Virus record (IMG/VR): IMGVR_UViG_3300031757_000001
Location: 1-56,178 of that record
Source of the DNA: a virus
Direction: 5' to 3' (one strand)
Length of the DNA stretch: 56,178 nt
Below are positions 6,991 to 13,096 of this stretch, in pieces (the first letter of the stretch is position 1; each line of letters starts with the position of its first letter). Position numbers and translations under genes: made by a program. The notes beneath the pieces are model-generated. The model saw nothing but the letters and a program-made list of their open reading frames with translations. It searched no databases and was not told where the DNA came from.

Positions 6991-7115
6991 GGGGTTGTAG
7001 CTCAGTTGGTTAGAGCCTTGTCCTCCTTCATCGTGAAATTCTAGATAAATTAGCGAACGGCTTAATTATCCGTGGAGCAAACAAGAGGTCGGTGGTTCGA
7101 ATCCACCCAACCCCT
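6991..7115 (+). tRNA. tRNA-like gene with about 52-nt insertion in the anticodon loop
   Basis: A canonical tRNA frame is visible: acceptor stem GGGGTTG/CAACCCC, T8-A9, D stem GCTC/GAGC with AGTTGGTTA loop, anticodon stem CTTGT/ACAAG, variable region AGGTC, T stem GGTGG/CCACC with TTCGAAT loop. Between the anticodon stem strands are 59 nt instead of 7, including an internal CTCC/GGAG pairing and an ACGG...CCGT hairpin. It may be an intron, a tRNA decoy, or a tRNA-like RNA. The anticodon cannot be assigned because the splice junctions, if any, are unknown. The nucleotide between D and anticodon stems seems to be missing. No CCA is encoded. Confidence 0.65.
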
Positions 7116-7116
7116 G

Positions 7117-7191
7117 CTCTTTCTGTAGATGCGAAAGCATTGAACAACGAGGCGTCAGCACACGCCTACAACCTTCGGGAGAGAGAAAGAG
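7117..7191 (+). ncRNA. Multi-arm structured RNA 1 (cloverleaf-like)
   Basis: Seventy-five nucleotides directly after the tRNA-like gene are closed by a perfect 8-bp stem CTCTTTCT/AGAAAGAG. Inside are an ATGC-GAAA-GCAT hairpin with a GNRA-type loop, a GGCGT/ACGCC hairpin with a 6-nt loop, and a small CC-TTC-GG arm. The shape recalls a tRNA without canonical T-loop or CCA. No known RNA family is recognised. Confidence 0.5.
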
Positions 7192-7201
7192 GTTCACAAT
7201 T

Positions 7202-7297
7202 TTGAGAGTCCAGTACGAAGCCTAGTAGGACAGGAGAATGTGTCACATCGTCAGTAAGATGGCGTAGGATTTATTGCGGTGGCTACGCAACTCTCAA
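7202..7297 (+). ncRNA. Multi-arm structured RNA 2
   Basis: Ninety-six nucleotides are closed by a perfect 8-bp stem TTGAGAGT/ACTCTCAA. Internal candidates are CCT-AGT-AGG, CATC/GATG with an 8-nt loop, and GCGTA/TACGC (7262-7266 with 7284-7288). It probably comes from the same transcript as the tRNA-like RNA. No known family is recognised; no ORF of note lies across it. Confidence 0.45.
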
Positions 7298-7323
7298 TTC
7301 ACTTTATATTTCAAAGAAAAAGC

Positions 7324-7352
7324 TTGACAACTGCCCCATAATTTCATAGAAT
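7324..7352 (+). promoter_or_regulatory. Sigma70-like promoter
   Basis: TTGACA, 17 bp, TAGAAT. It leaves a leader of about 20 nt with AAAAAAAGGAAAA before the ATG at 7380. Confidence 0.75.
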
Positions 7353-7379
7353 ATATACATAATTAAAAAAAGGAAAACT

Positions 7380-7634
7380 ATGTACAGAATTGATGACGAA
7401 AACGAACACTTGAACATTGACGATAATATAGGAGCGGAAGTTGCAATGGACGCTTGTATGGGGGCAATACATGAGTTACTGCTCGATCCAATGATAGCAA
7501 AGGACGAGCTTTCCGCAGAGGATGGAGTTCTGTTTGCTGTAATAGGACAGACCTTAAAGACTATTGCCTTGAAGGCTCAAGCCTACGAAGATGTTTACGA
7601 GAAGGGTATTTTACCCAAAAATTCTCAAAATTAA
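7380..7634 (+). CDS. Hypothetical acidic helical protein (84 aa)
   Basis: A small acidic protein, mostly helical, no family recognised. It has a conventional purine-rich ribosome-binding site. The next promoter begins 4 bp after its stop. Confidence 0.65.
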   Translation: MYRIDDENEHLNIDDNIGAEVAMDACMGAIHELLLDPMIAKDELSAEDGVLFAVIGQTLKTIALKAQAYEDVYEKGILPKNSQN

Positions 7635-7637
7635 CCC

Positions 7638-7666
7638 TTGACAAACTCTCTTAAATTTGCTATTAT
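7638..7666 (+). promoter_or_regulatory. Promoter of a leaderless gene
   Basis: TTGACA, 17 bp, TATTAT. The predicted start is at 7673, one base before the ATG at 7674. A TTG inside the -35 is in frame but cannot be the start if this promoter is used. Confidence 0.78.
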
Positions 7667-7673
7667 ATATACA

Positions 7674-7916
7674 ATGAAAAGAATAAAACTAACCGAATAC
7701 GCAAAGTCGCTAATCTCAAAACTTGGTCAATCCATCTTGTTTATTACAGATGAACCAAGGAAGCTAAACCTTCTAAAGAAGTTCAGCTTTCGCTATAAGA
7801 AAAATGGCTTTACCATTAATCGAGTCGTGAAGGCAGTTGATTATGTCAACGCAGTTTCGACAATTCGCACAGAATACCCAAAGGTGGTTGTGCAAGAGAT
7901 TAAGGAGGTTGCTTAG
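7674..7916 (+). CDS. Hypothetical basic protein (80 aa), leaderless
   Basis: A basic mixed alpha/beta protein, no family recognised. The start at ATG 7674 is fixed by the promoter immediately upstream. Its stop overlaps the GTG start of the next gene (TAGTG), and TAAGGAGG near its end serves as that gene's ribosome-binding site. Confidence 0.65.
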   Translation: MKRIKLTEYAKSLISKLGQSILFITDEPRKLNLLKKFSFRYKKNGFTINRVVKAVDYVNAVSTIRTEYPKVVVQEIKEVA

Positions 7917-8128
7917 TGGAGAATGAGTTCGACTCCCCTTTCGTCCTCACCTGCATTGATGACCTTGCGGTAATTATGCGAAAAAATCATCCTGCCTATA
8001 AAGAGAAAAAGGGAGACAGATATTTGAGTTTGGATTGCGTCCTAGCTAATGAAGGAAAATTAGCAGATATAGCAGATCAATTTCACTACGGAAACAATGA
8101 CCCGATATGGGTTTTAGAAGAAAAATAA
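7916..8128 (+). CDS. Hypothetical acidic protein (70 aa), GTG start
   Basis: A small acidic protein of unknown function. GTG at 7916 overlaps the previous stop and is preceded by a consensus AAGGAGG about 7 bp upstream, which supports this start. Confidence 0.62.
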   Translation: MENEFDSPFVLTCIDDLAVIMRKNHPAYKEKKGDRYLSLDCVLANEGKLADIADQFHYGNNDPIWVLEEK

Positions 8129-8130
8129 TT

Positions 8131-8340
8131 ATGTCAGTATCAAAAAACAGTCGATGCTCTGAAATCATGCAAAACATGACTCAAGGCAAGTATGTAAAAC
8201 AAGGAAAATTTGCAGATTACGGGTCTATTCCCGAAGATAGCATTTATTACCACACAAAGCTCGCAGAAAAAGCGGATGCGGAAAGGGCAGAGAGAATTGC
8301 ACAAAGCAAGATAAGGCTTAGGGCAAAAGGTTTGGCATGA
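8131..8340 (+). CDS. Hypothetical basic helical protein (69 aa)
   Basis: A Lys/Arg/Ala-rich helical protein; the C-terminal half is one long predicted helix. ATG at 8131 is chosen, 2 bp after the previous stop, with GAAGAAAAA as a weak ribosome-binding site. Stop and next start overlap (ATGA). Confidence 0.62.
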   Translation: MSVSKNSRCSEIMQNMTQGKYVKQGKFADYGSIPEDSIYYHTKLAEKADAERAERIAQSKIRLRAKGLA

Positions 8341-8531
8341 TTGATACGGAACATCATTACCTTGTCATGCAAATACGAGATTTGCTAGAGAAGAAGCTAG
8401 ACCTTACAGTCCGAAATCATGGACTTTGGAGAATTCAAGCCTTAATCCATGACGAACTAGAGGAGAGAGACCTGTTAGAGTCGAGTGGAGAGGTGAAGCT
8501 CCCCGACATGGGTGATCACGCAAATCCCTGA
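8337..8531 (+). CDS. Hypothetical protein (64 aa)
   Basis: A small acidic helical protein coupled to the gene before it by an ATGA overlap. No family recognised. Its last codons and TGA stop lie inside the first palindrome of repeat element 5. Confidence 0.6.
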   Translation: MIDTEHHYLVMQIRDLLEKKLDLTVRNHGLWRIQALIHDELEERDLLESSGEVKLPDMGDHANP

Positions 8532-8593
8532 TAGCCAGGCACTTACGTGCGCGGGGGGCGCGAGCCCAACTCGTTGATAGCCAACGCCTTGGG
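8519..8593. repeat. 75-bp double-palindrome boundary element, copy 5
   Basis: Palindromes start at 8519 and 8565 (46-bp pitch), with core TGCGCGGGGGGCGCG. The first palindrome contains the end of the gene at 8337-8531. The -35 at 8608 follows 14 bp later. Confidence 0.7.
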
Positions 8594-8607
8594 ACGAAAG
8601 AAAAAGC

Positions 8608-8636
8608 TTGACATATCTTCGGTAGTGGTGTATGAT
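8608..8636 (+). promoter_or_regulatory. Promoter of a leaderless gene
   Basis: TTGACA, 17 bp, TATGAT. The predicted start coincides with ATG 8643. Confidence 0.75.
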
Positions 8637-8642
8637 GTATGT

Positions 8643-8762
8643 ATGATGAAAATTAAGATAAGGAAAACAATGATCTTCACTAAGGCTCGACCTCACAAGC
8701 TGAAGAATAAACTTCTTGAGCGTAAGCAAAAGCACAAGAAAAAGCTTGACAAGGACTCTTAA
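8643..8762 (+). CDS. Lys-rich basic peptide (39 aa), leaderless
   Basis: A strongly basic short protein ending in KKKLDKDS. No family recognised. A second in-frame ATG follows at once (MM). The codons for LDKD contain the TTGACA of the next promoter, so coding and promoter sequence are superimposed. Confidence 0.6.
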   Translation: MMKIKIRKTMIFTKARPHKLKNKLLERKQKHKKKLDKDS

Positions 8763-8774
8763 TTTTGCTATATT
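8746..8774 (+). promoter_or_regulatory. Promoter embedded in the end of the preceding gene
   Basis: TTGACA, 17 bp, TATATT. The predicted start is exactly the A of ATG 8781. The segment TTTTGCTATATTATAGGT is nearly repeated at 11452-11468. Confidence 0.82.
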
Positions 8775-8780
8775 ATAGGT

Positions 8781-8945
8781 ATGATTAAAAACACAGAACC
8801 TCTCTTTAATTTTAATGTCGTGGCGATTCATCGCAAAACTGGCAAGGTTCAGTTTGTGACCATGCCCGCACCAAGCCAAAAGGACGCAGATGATTTTGTT
8901 GCTGATGTACAGCCCGATTGGATTGTGGTTCGCTCGGGGGAATAA
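8781..8945 (+). CDS. Hypothetical protein (54 aa), leaderless
   Basis: A small protein starting MIKN; beta-rich, with a Trp-containing C-terminus. No family recognised. The next gene begins 3 bp after its stop and probably shares the transcript. Confidence 0.62.
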   Translation: MIKNTEPLFNFNVVAIHRKTGKVQFVTMPAPSQKDADDFVADVQPDWIVVRSGE

Positions 8946-8948
8946 TTT

Positions 8949-9287
8949 ATGGAAAAAAAATACGAAGTATTAGAAAACGGAACTTGCTACCCTCACAACT
9001 CTTTCAAGAAGTGTCGTGAGGGCTTAGGGAAAGCTTACGAGAACGCAGAGCAAGCTTTTGAGGAAAAAGGTTGGGAGCTTTGGCAACTTGAAATCGTTTG
9101 CTCTACTTACGATGCTACGGGCAAGGTTGTTTCTTGTGAAGTGATTGAGGAGTTTGATGTACCAAATGAAGGGTATATTGACGAGAGCATGGACGGAGAT
9201 TTCGATTCTGCCATGACTTCTGCAGGCTTAGGAACTGACGAAGATTATGGTAGCTTCGGAGACGAAACCTATGGAGCGGACTTTTGA
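8949..9287 (+). CDS. Hypothetical acidic protein (112 aa)
   Basis: An acidic protein, strongly so in the last 40 residues (Asp/Glu/Gly-rich), with three Cys in the N-terminal 65 residues. No family recognised. The stop overlaps the next ATG (TGATG). Confidence 0.65.
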   Translation: MEKKYEVLENGTCYPHNSFKKCREGLGKAYENAEQAFEEKGWELWQLEIVCSTYDATGKVVSCEVIEEFDVPNEGYIDESMDGDFDSAMTSAGLGTDEDYGSFGDETYGADF

Positions 9288-9403
9288 TGTATAAGTTTAT
9301 TCACGAACACCATGCGAGGCAATTTGTCTACATGAAACAGCAAAATGGAGTTGACACCATTCTCACCAAAGGTGAAGGATGTTGGTGGGTAGAGGAATTA
9401 TAG
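9287..9403 (+). CDS. Hypothetical protein (38 aa)
   Basis: A short ORF coupled to the preceding gene through TGATG; His-rich near the N-terminus and ending in CWWVEEL. No family recognised. Repeat element 6 begins 5 bp after its stop. Confidence 0.5.
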   Translation: MYKFIHEHHARQFVYMKQQNGVDTILTKGEGCWWVEEL

Positions 9404-9407
9404 TTTT

Positions 9408-9482
9408 CCTATCCCGTTGACAGTCAGTCATTTGCGGCCGCGGGGGGCGGCCTCCTAAAGTGTTGCGACACAAGGCTTTATG
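9408..9482. repeat. 75-bp double-palindrome boundary element, copy 6
   Basis: Palindromes start at 9408 and 9454 (46-bp pitch), with core GCCGCGGGGGGCGGC. It lies between the stop at 9403 and the promoter at 9516. Confidence 0.72.
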
Positions 9483-9515
9483 GGTGAAAAAAAGTTACTT
9501 TTATGAAAAAAAAGC

Positions 9516-9545
9516 TTGACTTTCGGTCAGATTCTGTCATACTTG
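9516..9545 (+). promoter_or_regulatory. Early promoter, CTGTCA subclass
   Basis: TTGACT, 18 bp ending in CTGTCA, TACTTG. The predicted start at 9552 falls in ATG 9551. Confidence 0.75.
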
Positions 9546-9550
9546 TATAC

Positions 9551-9931
9551 ATGATTAAGAATAAAAAGGATATAACTCTCCCAAGTTTTGATGACTTGGT
9601 TTTTCAAGACCACCCGAATACTCCCGATGGAGTTCAAGCTCGCTTGAGCTTTGGGCATGATGACAGATTCAGTATTTCTGTTGTCTCAATGAAGGGTAAG
9701 GAGCAACAATTCGGTGGGCTTTATGGCTCTGTTGCAGACAATACTTACGAGGTCGCATTGTTTCATTACGACAGGATGCTTCCTTTGTCTGTTAGCGATG
9801 ATGTTCTCGGTTGGCAAACTCCTACTGACATCACTAGGTTAATGCACCAAGCAATCCTAAACGATTTCGCTTGGGTTACCTTACTTCAAGAGACGAGAGA
9901 TGAATTTAGGAAAGAATTAGACCTTGACTAA
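9551..9931 (+). CDS. Hypothetical protein (126 aa), leaderless
   Basis: A mixed alpha/beta acidic protein starting MIKNKK, no family recognised. The frame is open upstream, but the promoter lies there. Its last codons, for LDLD and stop, contain the TTGACT of the next promoter. Confidence 0.65.
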   Translation: MIKNKKDITLPSFDDLVFQDHPNTPDGVQARLSFGHDDRFSISVVSMKGKEQQFGGLYGSVADNTYEVALFHYDRMLPLSVSDDVLGWQTPTDITRLMHQAILNDFAWVTLLQETRDEFRKELDLD

Positions 9932-9952
9932 TTAGCTAAAATTTGCTATTAT
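9924..9952 (+). promoter_or_regulatory. Promoter embedded in the end of the preceding gene
   Basis: TTGACT, 17 bp, TATTAT, with the TTTGCTATTAT sequence shared with 7638-7666. The predicted start coincides with ATG 9959. Confidence 0.8.
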
Positions 9953-9958
9953 ACTATA

Positions 9959-10117
9959 ATGGATACTCAATTAAACAACTACCGAGTTCTCAAAAACGGA
10001 AAATCAATGGGGAGTTTCATTGGAACTCTCGACCAATGCGTTAAGGCGATTCGGATACTAGAAGCCTCGCTTGATCGCTATACTCAACACTCACCTTATA
10101 CCATAGGGAGAATATAA
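9959..10117 (+). CDS. Hypothetical protein (52 aa), leaderless
   Basis: A small protein of unknown function, no recognised domain. The codons for its C-terminal GRI (GGG AGA ATA) double as the ribosome-binding site of the next gene, which starts 3 bp after its stop. Confidence 0.62.
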   Translation: MDTQLNNYRVLKNGKSMGSFIGTLDQCVKAIRILEASLDRYTQHSPYTIGRI

Positions 10118-10119
10118 TT

Positions 10120-10356
10120 ATGGAAGATACAACTTACAACGGATGGAAAAATCACGCAACTTGGAATGTCGCCTTATGGATTGGTGGAGACGAAGGTCTT
10201 TATGAATTCGCCAAAGGTTGTGAAAATTATCACGACTTTGCTTCTCAGATGAGAGAATGCTTTGATTCTACCGAAACGCCCGACAGAGTAGCTTGGAATG
10301 ATTCGGGGCTAAATTACGAAGAGCTTGATGAGATGATTCAAGACTTGGGTAAATAG
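10120..10356 (+). CDS. Conserved phage protein of the 'NGWxNxxTWxxxLW' family (DUF7249-like)
   Basis: The protein of 78 residues contains NGWKNHATWNVALWIGGDE near the N-terminus, the hallmark of a small, widespread phage protein family (DUF7249-like) of unknown function. Acidic C-terminal half. It is cotranscribed with the leaderless gene at 9959 and uses a GGGAG ribosome-binding site. Confidence 0.75.
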   Translation: MEDTTYNGWKNHATWNVALWIGGDEGLYEFAKGCENYHDFASQMRECFDSTETPDRVAWNDSGLNYEELDEMIQDLGK

Positions 10357-10437
10357 TTGAAATAGGCTAAGCACAAATAGTCGAAATAGGCAACTGGCGA
10401 ATAGAAAAGTTTATCTTAGCTTAATCATAACCAATTC

Positions 10438-10512
10438 CGTAAGCTCCTGATTAGCAGGGGCTTGCGGATGCGGGGGGCGCGCCCGTAAGCCGTTGAGGGG
10501 TAGCGATTTACG
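10438..10512. repeat. 75-bp double-palindrome boundary element, copy 7
   Basis: Palindromes start at 10438 and 10484 (46-bp pitch), with arms CGTAAG...CTTGCG and CGTAAG...TTTACG and core GCGGGGGGCGCGCC. It follows the end of the gene at 10120-10356 by 81 bp. Confidence 0.75.
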
Positions 10513-10557
10513 ACTTGGATAATTTTATGTTTTTTTTCATTTATTTTCGCCCGTTTC

Positions 10558-10586
10558 CCTAAGATGCTGATAGACAGCGACATGGG
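10558..10586. repeat. Half-copy of the boundary element
   Basis: A single palindrome unit begins CCTAAG and is followed by a G run, but there is no second half at the 46-bp pitch. It is probably a decayed or alternative form of the element. Confidence 0.4.
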
Positions 10587-10610
10587 GGGCAAGAAAAATG
10601 ATGATTTAAT

Positions 10611-10639
10611 TTGACAAACCGCTTTTTCTGTGGTATATT
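10611..10639 (+). promoter_or_regulatory. Sigma70-like promoter
   Basis: TTGACA, 17 bp, TATATT. It leaves a leader of about 16 nt with TAAAGAAAA before ATG 10662. Confidence 0.75.
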
Positions 10640-10661
10640 ATAGTATAAGTTAAAGAAAATT

Positions 10662-10889
10662 ATGATTACAATACTAATACACGAATTCCACTCTTTCATC
10701 TCTGTGAAGATTTTAGAGGGTGGAGAATTTCCACGAGTCCGAACAACGGGACGCCTTGACGGATTGCACAGAATCCTCAAAAATGAGCTTGCTCACTTCA
10801 AGCGAATGGGCATTGAAGTTTCCTTTGCCCGAAAGAACTCTGGCAAGTTCGGGGGAATAAAATGGAAAGACATCGCAAGCCTAAGATAA
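10662..10889 (+). CDS. Hypothetical basic protein (75 aa)
   Basis: A small basic protein of unknown function, rich in His/Arg. Its TAA stop is 3 bp before the next -35. No family recognised. Confidence 0.6.
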   Translation: MITILIHEFHSFISVKILEGGEFPRVRTTGRLDGLHRILKNELAHFKRMGIEVSFARKNSGKFGGIKWKDIASLR

Positions 10890-10892
10890 GGC

Positions 10893-10922
10893 TTGACTTT
10901 TTCCTAAAACTCTGTCAGTATA
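10893..10922 (+). promoter_or_regulatory. Promoter of a leaderless gene, CTGTCA subclass
   Basis: TTGACT, 18 bp ending in CTCTGTCA (followed by G), AGTATA. The predicted start is within one base of ATG 10928. Confidence 0.7.
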
Positions 10923-10927
10923 CATAT

Positions 10928-11425
10928 ATGATTAAGAATAAAACAAAAGCTTTCGTTTTCGATTTCGATGATACGCTTGCCTTTACTGATGCAAAGGTTC
11001 ATGTACTGAGTCCTTCAAGGCTAGTCCGTAAGAGCTTAACCCCTCAAGAGTTTAACACTCACAAGTTGCGTGAAGGTGAATGCTTCGACTTCTCCGATTT
11101 CGACAGAGCAAGCCTCATTCTTGACGGGAAACCTTCCGAGCTAATTGACTTGGCAAAGGATGTTTTCTCTGAAGGGCATTCTGTGTTTATCTTAACTGCT
11201 CGCATGGATTGCGTTTCTTCCGCTATCGCTCAATGGCTTACTGACTTCGGAATTGTTGCAAGGGAAGTTCATTGCGTAGGAGAAAAAGGCATGGACATTG
11301 CAAAGGCGAAAAGAATGGTCTTGCTTTCAATTATTGAAAACTTCGACAAGGTTTGGTTTTTTGATGATGATGCTCGCAACATTAAGCTTGCAAGCGATTT
11401 ACCACTAAAGGCAAAGAAAGTTTGA
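10928..11425 (+). CDS. HAD-superfamily phosphohydrolase, leaderless
   Basis: A HAD-fold phosphatase of 165 residues. Motif I is FDFDDTL, with the nucleophile Asp12 and general acid Asp14; motif II is FILTAR (Thr); Lys in KAKRM and WFFDDDARN supply motifs III and IV. Members dephosphorylate nucleotides, sugars or polynucleotide 3' ends; the small size resembles phage polynucleotide 3'-phosphatase domains, but the substrate cannot be read from sequence. It starts MIKNKT at the predicted transcription start. Confidence 0.82.
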   Translation: MIKNKTKAFVFDFDDTLAFTDAKVHVLSPSRLVRKSLTPQEFNTHKLREGECFDFSDFDRASLILDGKPSELIDLAKDVFSEGHSVFILTARMDCVSSAIAQWLTDFGIVAREVHCVGEKGMDIAKAKRMVLLSIIENFDKVWFFDDDARNIKLASDLPLKAKKV

Positions 11426-11433
11426 TTTTTCGC

Positions 11434-11462
11434 TTGACATTTAAGAAAAAATTTGCTATATT
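11434..11462 (+). promoter_or_regulatory. Promoter of a leaderless gene
   Basis: TTGACA, 17 bp, TATATT, with TTTGCTATATTATAGGT as at 8746-8780. The predicted start coincides with ATG 11469. Confidence 0.82.
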
Positions 11463-11468
11463 ATAGGT

Positions 11469-11651
11469 ATGATTAAGATAGAAAAGAATGGAAACTTCAG
11501 AGGTTTTTTTAATGTTTTTGCTTTCGGCAAGCTTGTCAAGCAAGTGCAGGGTCGGGCTAGAGCGGTCTCTTTAGCGGGTGACCTTGCAAAGCTAAACAAG
11601 CAAACCCACTTCGTGAACCACTCCAACAAAATGATAGAGGTGACCAAATGA
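11469..11651 (+). CDS. Hypothetical basic protein (60 aa), leaderless
   Basis: A small basic protein starting MIKI, unknown function. The stop overlaps the next start (ATGA). Confidence 0.6.
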   Translation: MIKIEKNGNFRGFFNVFAFGKLVKQVQGRARAVSLAGDLAKLNKQTHFVNHSNKMIEVTK

Positions 11652-11737
11652 ATTGGGAGATACTTTTATTCTTGCCTTGGCTTGTTGTTTTTTGGGTCAT
11701 GTTTCGTGACCTATTTGCGACGCAAAAACCTTGGTAG
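11648..11737 (+). CDS. 29-residue single-pass membrane peptide
   Basis: A short ORF coupled by ATGA to the previous gene. Residues about 5-19 (ILLFLPWLVVFWVMF) form one hydrophobic helix. It could be a small inner-membrane effector. The stop is the base before repeat element 8. Confidence 0.5.
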   Translation: MNWEILLFLPWLVVFWVMFRDLFATQKPW

Positions 11738-11812
11738 CCTAAGTCTTTGCCTAGCAACCGCTTAGGAGAGCGGGGCGCGCGCCCCCAACTAGCTGACAGT
11801 CAAGAACTTAGG
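11738..11812. repeat. 75-bp double-palindrome boundary element, copy 8 (between convergent genes)
   Basis: Palindromes start at 11738 (CCTAAG...CTTAGG, fully complementary outer arms) and 11784, with core GAGCGGGGCGCGCGC. It separates the last + strand gene from the first - strand gene and overlaps the stop of the latter, so one element closes two convergent units. Confidence 0.78.
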
Positions 11813-12124
11813 TGGTGGAGGCAGGGCGGTCGCTGTACCCGTATGGGTTTGCACAAACCAATCATCTTCGCAAACTGGTTCGCTATCAAGACAAGCGACA
11901 AAGCCCACTTGATGAAAATTCATGCCCGTAATTCCGTTGACGCGTTCGCGTGTCGTTGGAGTGTTCCAACCTGCAAGGGTTGCAAAAACTACTCCGCTTA
12001 CATCTCTGCGGATAATTTCATTACCATGCAAGAAAACGCTCGTGCCATCTGTGCGAGTGTTTCCGACTTTTAAGGATTCGCCTTGTTCAAAGGCTTTCTT
12101 GATTTGTTCTGTTACTTTTCTCAT
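11789..12124 (-). CDS. Conserved small phage protein (111 aa)
   Basis: The product has the pattern VGNTRTDGTSVFLHGNEII, then LAGWNTPTTRERVNGI, which I recognise as a recurring small phage protein of unknown function. C-terminal residues are Pro/Thr-rich. It is read from the transcript of the gene at 12129-12392, 4 bp away. The stop lies in repeat element 8. Confidence 0.68.
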   Translation of the reverse strand: MRKVTEQIKKAFEQGESLKVGNTRTDGTSVFLHGNEIIRRDVSGVVFATLAGWNTPTTRERVNGITGMNFHQVGFVACLDSEPVCEDDWFVQTHTGTATALPPPPKFLTVS

Positions 12125-12128
12125 AAAT

Positions 12129-12392
12129 TTAAACTGTGTCCATTTTGGGGACTCTTCGATCTTTTTTCATTTGTAAGTCAAGAGCTTCTTGGGCTATCTC
12201 AACAATCTGACCCATCCAATCCTCAATGTTGGAGGCGTGGAATTTAGCAAATTCTCCGTCCTCATCTTGCTTTTTTCTTGCTTGCTCGGCAATGCGTTCA
12301 GCCTTTTCGCCCATGCTTAGGACTTTCGAGGCGAGAGTGAAACCGCCTTCTTGTAGCGGAGTGTCGAGAATTTCTTTAAATGTAGTTTTCAT
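12129..12392 (-). CDS. Hypothetical helical protein (87 aa), near-leaderless
   Basis: A charged helical protein, no family recognised. ATG at 12392 lies 4 nt after the predicted start of the promoter at 12403-12431; the frame is open upstream but only over that promoter. Confidence 0.65.
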   Translation of the reverse strand: MKTTFKEILDTPLQEGGFTLASKVLSMGEKAERIAEQARKKQDEDGEFAKFHASNIEDWMGQIVEIAQEALDLQMKKDRRVPKMDTV

Positions 12393-12402
12393 TATGTATA
12401 TA

Positions 12403-12431
12403 ATATTAGCAGAGAATTGGCGATTTGTCAA
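12403..12431 (-). promoter_or_regulatory. Promoter overlapping the preceding stop codon
   Basis: On the - strand, TTGACA, 17 bp, TAATAT. The TGA stop of the gene at 12428-12547 lies in the -35. Confidence 0.78.
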
Positions 12432-12547
12432 GGCTTTTTTTCAATTTTCTCCTTAACCATTTGAGAAATCTTTTTAAGGATATTAGTTTTTCCCTTGGCT
12501 TTCATTATCAAGGCGAGCTTCTGAAGGTTTCTTTTTCTCTTAATCAT
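12428..12547 (-). CDS. Lys-rich basic peptide (39 aa), leaderless
   Basis: A strongly basic short helical protein starting MIKRKR. No family recognised. Its first base is the predicted transcription start and its stop is inside the next promoter's -35, so it is enclosed between two promoters with no spare sequence. Confidence 0.58.
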   Translation of the reverse strand: MIKRKRNLQKLALIMKAKGKTNILKKISQMVKEKIEKKP

Positions 12548-12553
12548 ACTAAT

Positions 12554-12582
12554 ACAATACCACAAAAAAATGGATTTGTCAA
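12554..12582 (-). promoter_or_regulatory. Promoter of a leaderless gene
   Basis: On the - strand, TTGACA, 17 bp, TATTGT. The predicted start coincides with the ATG whose first base is 12547. Confidence 0.75.
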
Positions 12583-12610
12583 GATTTATTTTCGTTTTTT
12601 TTAATTTAGT

Positions 12611-12685
12611 CGTAAACTACTGGCAGTAAGGTAGTTACGAAAGCGGGGGCGGGACCCGTAAGTCCTTGTTGCTTAGCTAGTTGCG
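12611..12685. repeat. 75-bp double-palindrome boundary element, copy 9
   Basis: Palindromes start at 12611 and 12657. The first has a 9-bp perfect outer arm (CGTAAACTAC.. with ..GTAGTTACG), changed on both sides relative to other copies. Core GCGGGGGCGGGA. The second half overlaps the end of the gene at 12673. Confidence 0.75.
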
Positions 12686-12783
12686 AAACTAATCAGGCAA
12701 CCAAGATAGAAGCACCCGACCATAACCCCTGCGAATAGGGTGTATAAGACGGCACATATAATTAGGTTTCTGTATTCTCTCAT
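12673..12783 (-). CDS. Small membrane protein (36 aa)
   Basis: A short ORF with one hydrophobic helix of about 22 residues after MREYRN, containing two Cys. It has no strong ribosome-binding site. It sits at the end of the unit starting at 13369, and its stop is within repeat element 9. Confidence 0.45.
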   Translation of the reverse strand: MREYRNLIICAVLYTLFAGVMVGCFYLGCLISFATS

Positions 12784-12788
12784 GTGTT

Positions 12789-12845
12789 TTAGGATGTGGC
12801 GTAAACGAAAATTGTGGTGCAAGCCACAAGGGTAATCAGAAGCAT
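12789..12845 (-). CDS. Possible 18-residue hydrophobic peptide
   Basis: A very short ORF whose ATG overlaps the stop of the gene at 12845-13090 (TAATG). The product is hydrophobic with LVACTT, resembling a minimal lipoprotein signal. It may be only a coupling ORF. Confidence 0.25.
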   Translation of the reverse strand: MLLITLVACTTIFVYATS

Positions 12846-13090
12846 TATAAAACGGCAGGGTTTACTTCACCGAAAGCTCCACATTTCGGGCAAGGCGATT
12901 CGTCATGCCACTCGATGAAAGCTCGCTTGCCGTTTGCATTTACATCCTCAAGGATATATTTTGCTGAGTCAAGGCAAAGGAATTTGTGAGCGTAAGACCT
13001 TGAACCCCAAGAATTTCCTGTCATGGTAATCATGAGGTAAGGGTTTTCAGGGACTTTAGTTTCGCCAATTAGTTTGATATTGTAGTACAT
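12845..13090 (-). CDS. Hypothetical protein with one CxxC motif (81 aa)
   Basis: A soluble protein with a C-terminal CPKCGAFGE, a single zinc knuckle half; no second CxxC is present, so metal binding would need a partner or dimer. It follows the gene at 13097 by 6 bp in the same unit. No family recognised. Confidence 0.62.
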   Translation of the reverse strand: MYYNIKLIGETKVPENPYLMITMTGNSWGSRSYAHKFLCLDSAKYILEDVNANGKRAFIEWHDESPCPKCGAFGEVNPAVL

Positions 13091-13096
13091 AATTTT

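Noticed and set aside
6991-7297. The RNA cluster as a tmRNA
   Set aside because: No tag ORF, no 3' tRNA-Ala-like half at the far end, and the tRNA-like part is complete in itself with both acceptor strands within 125 nt.
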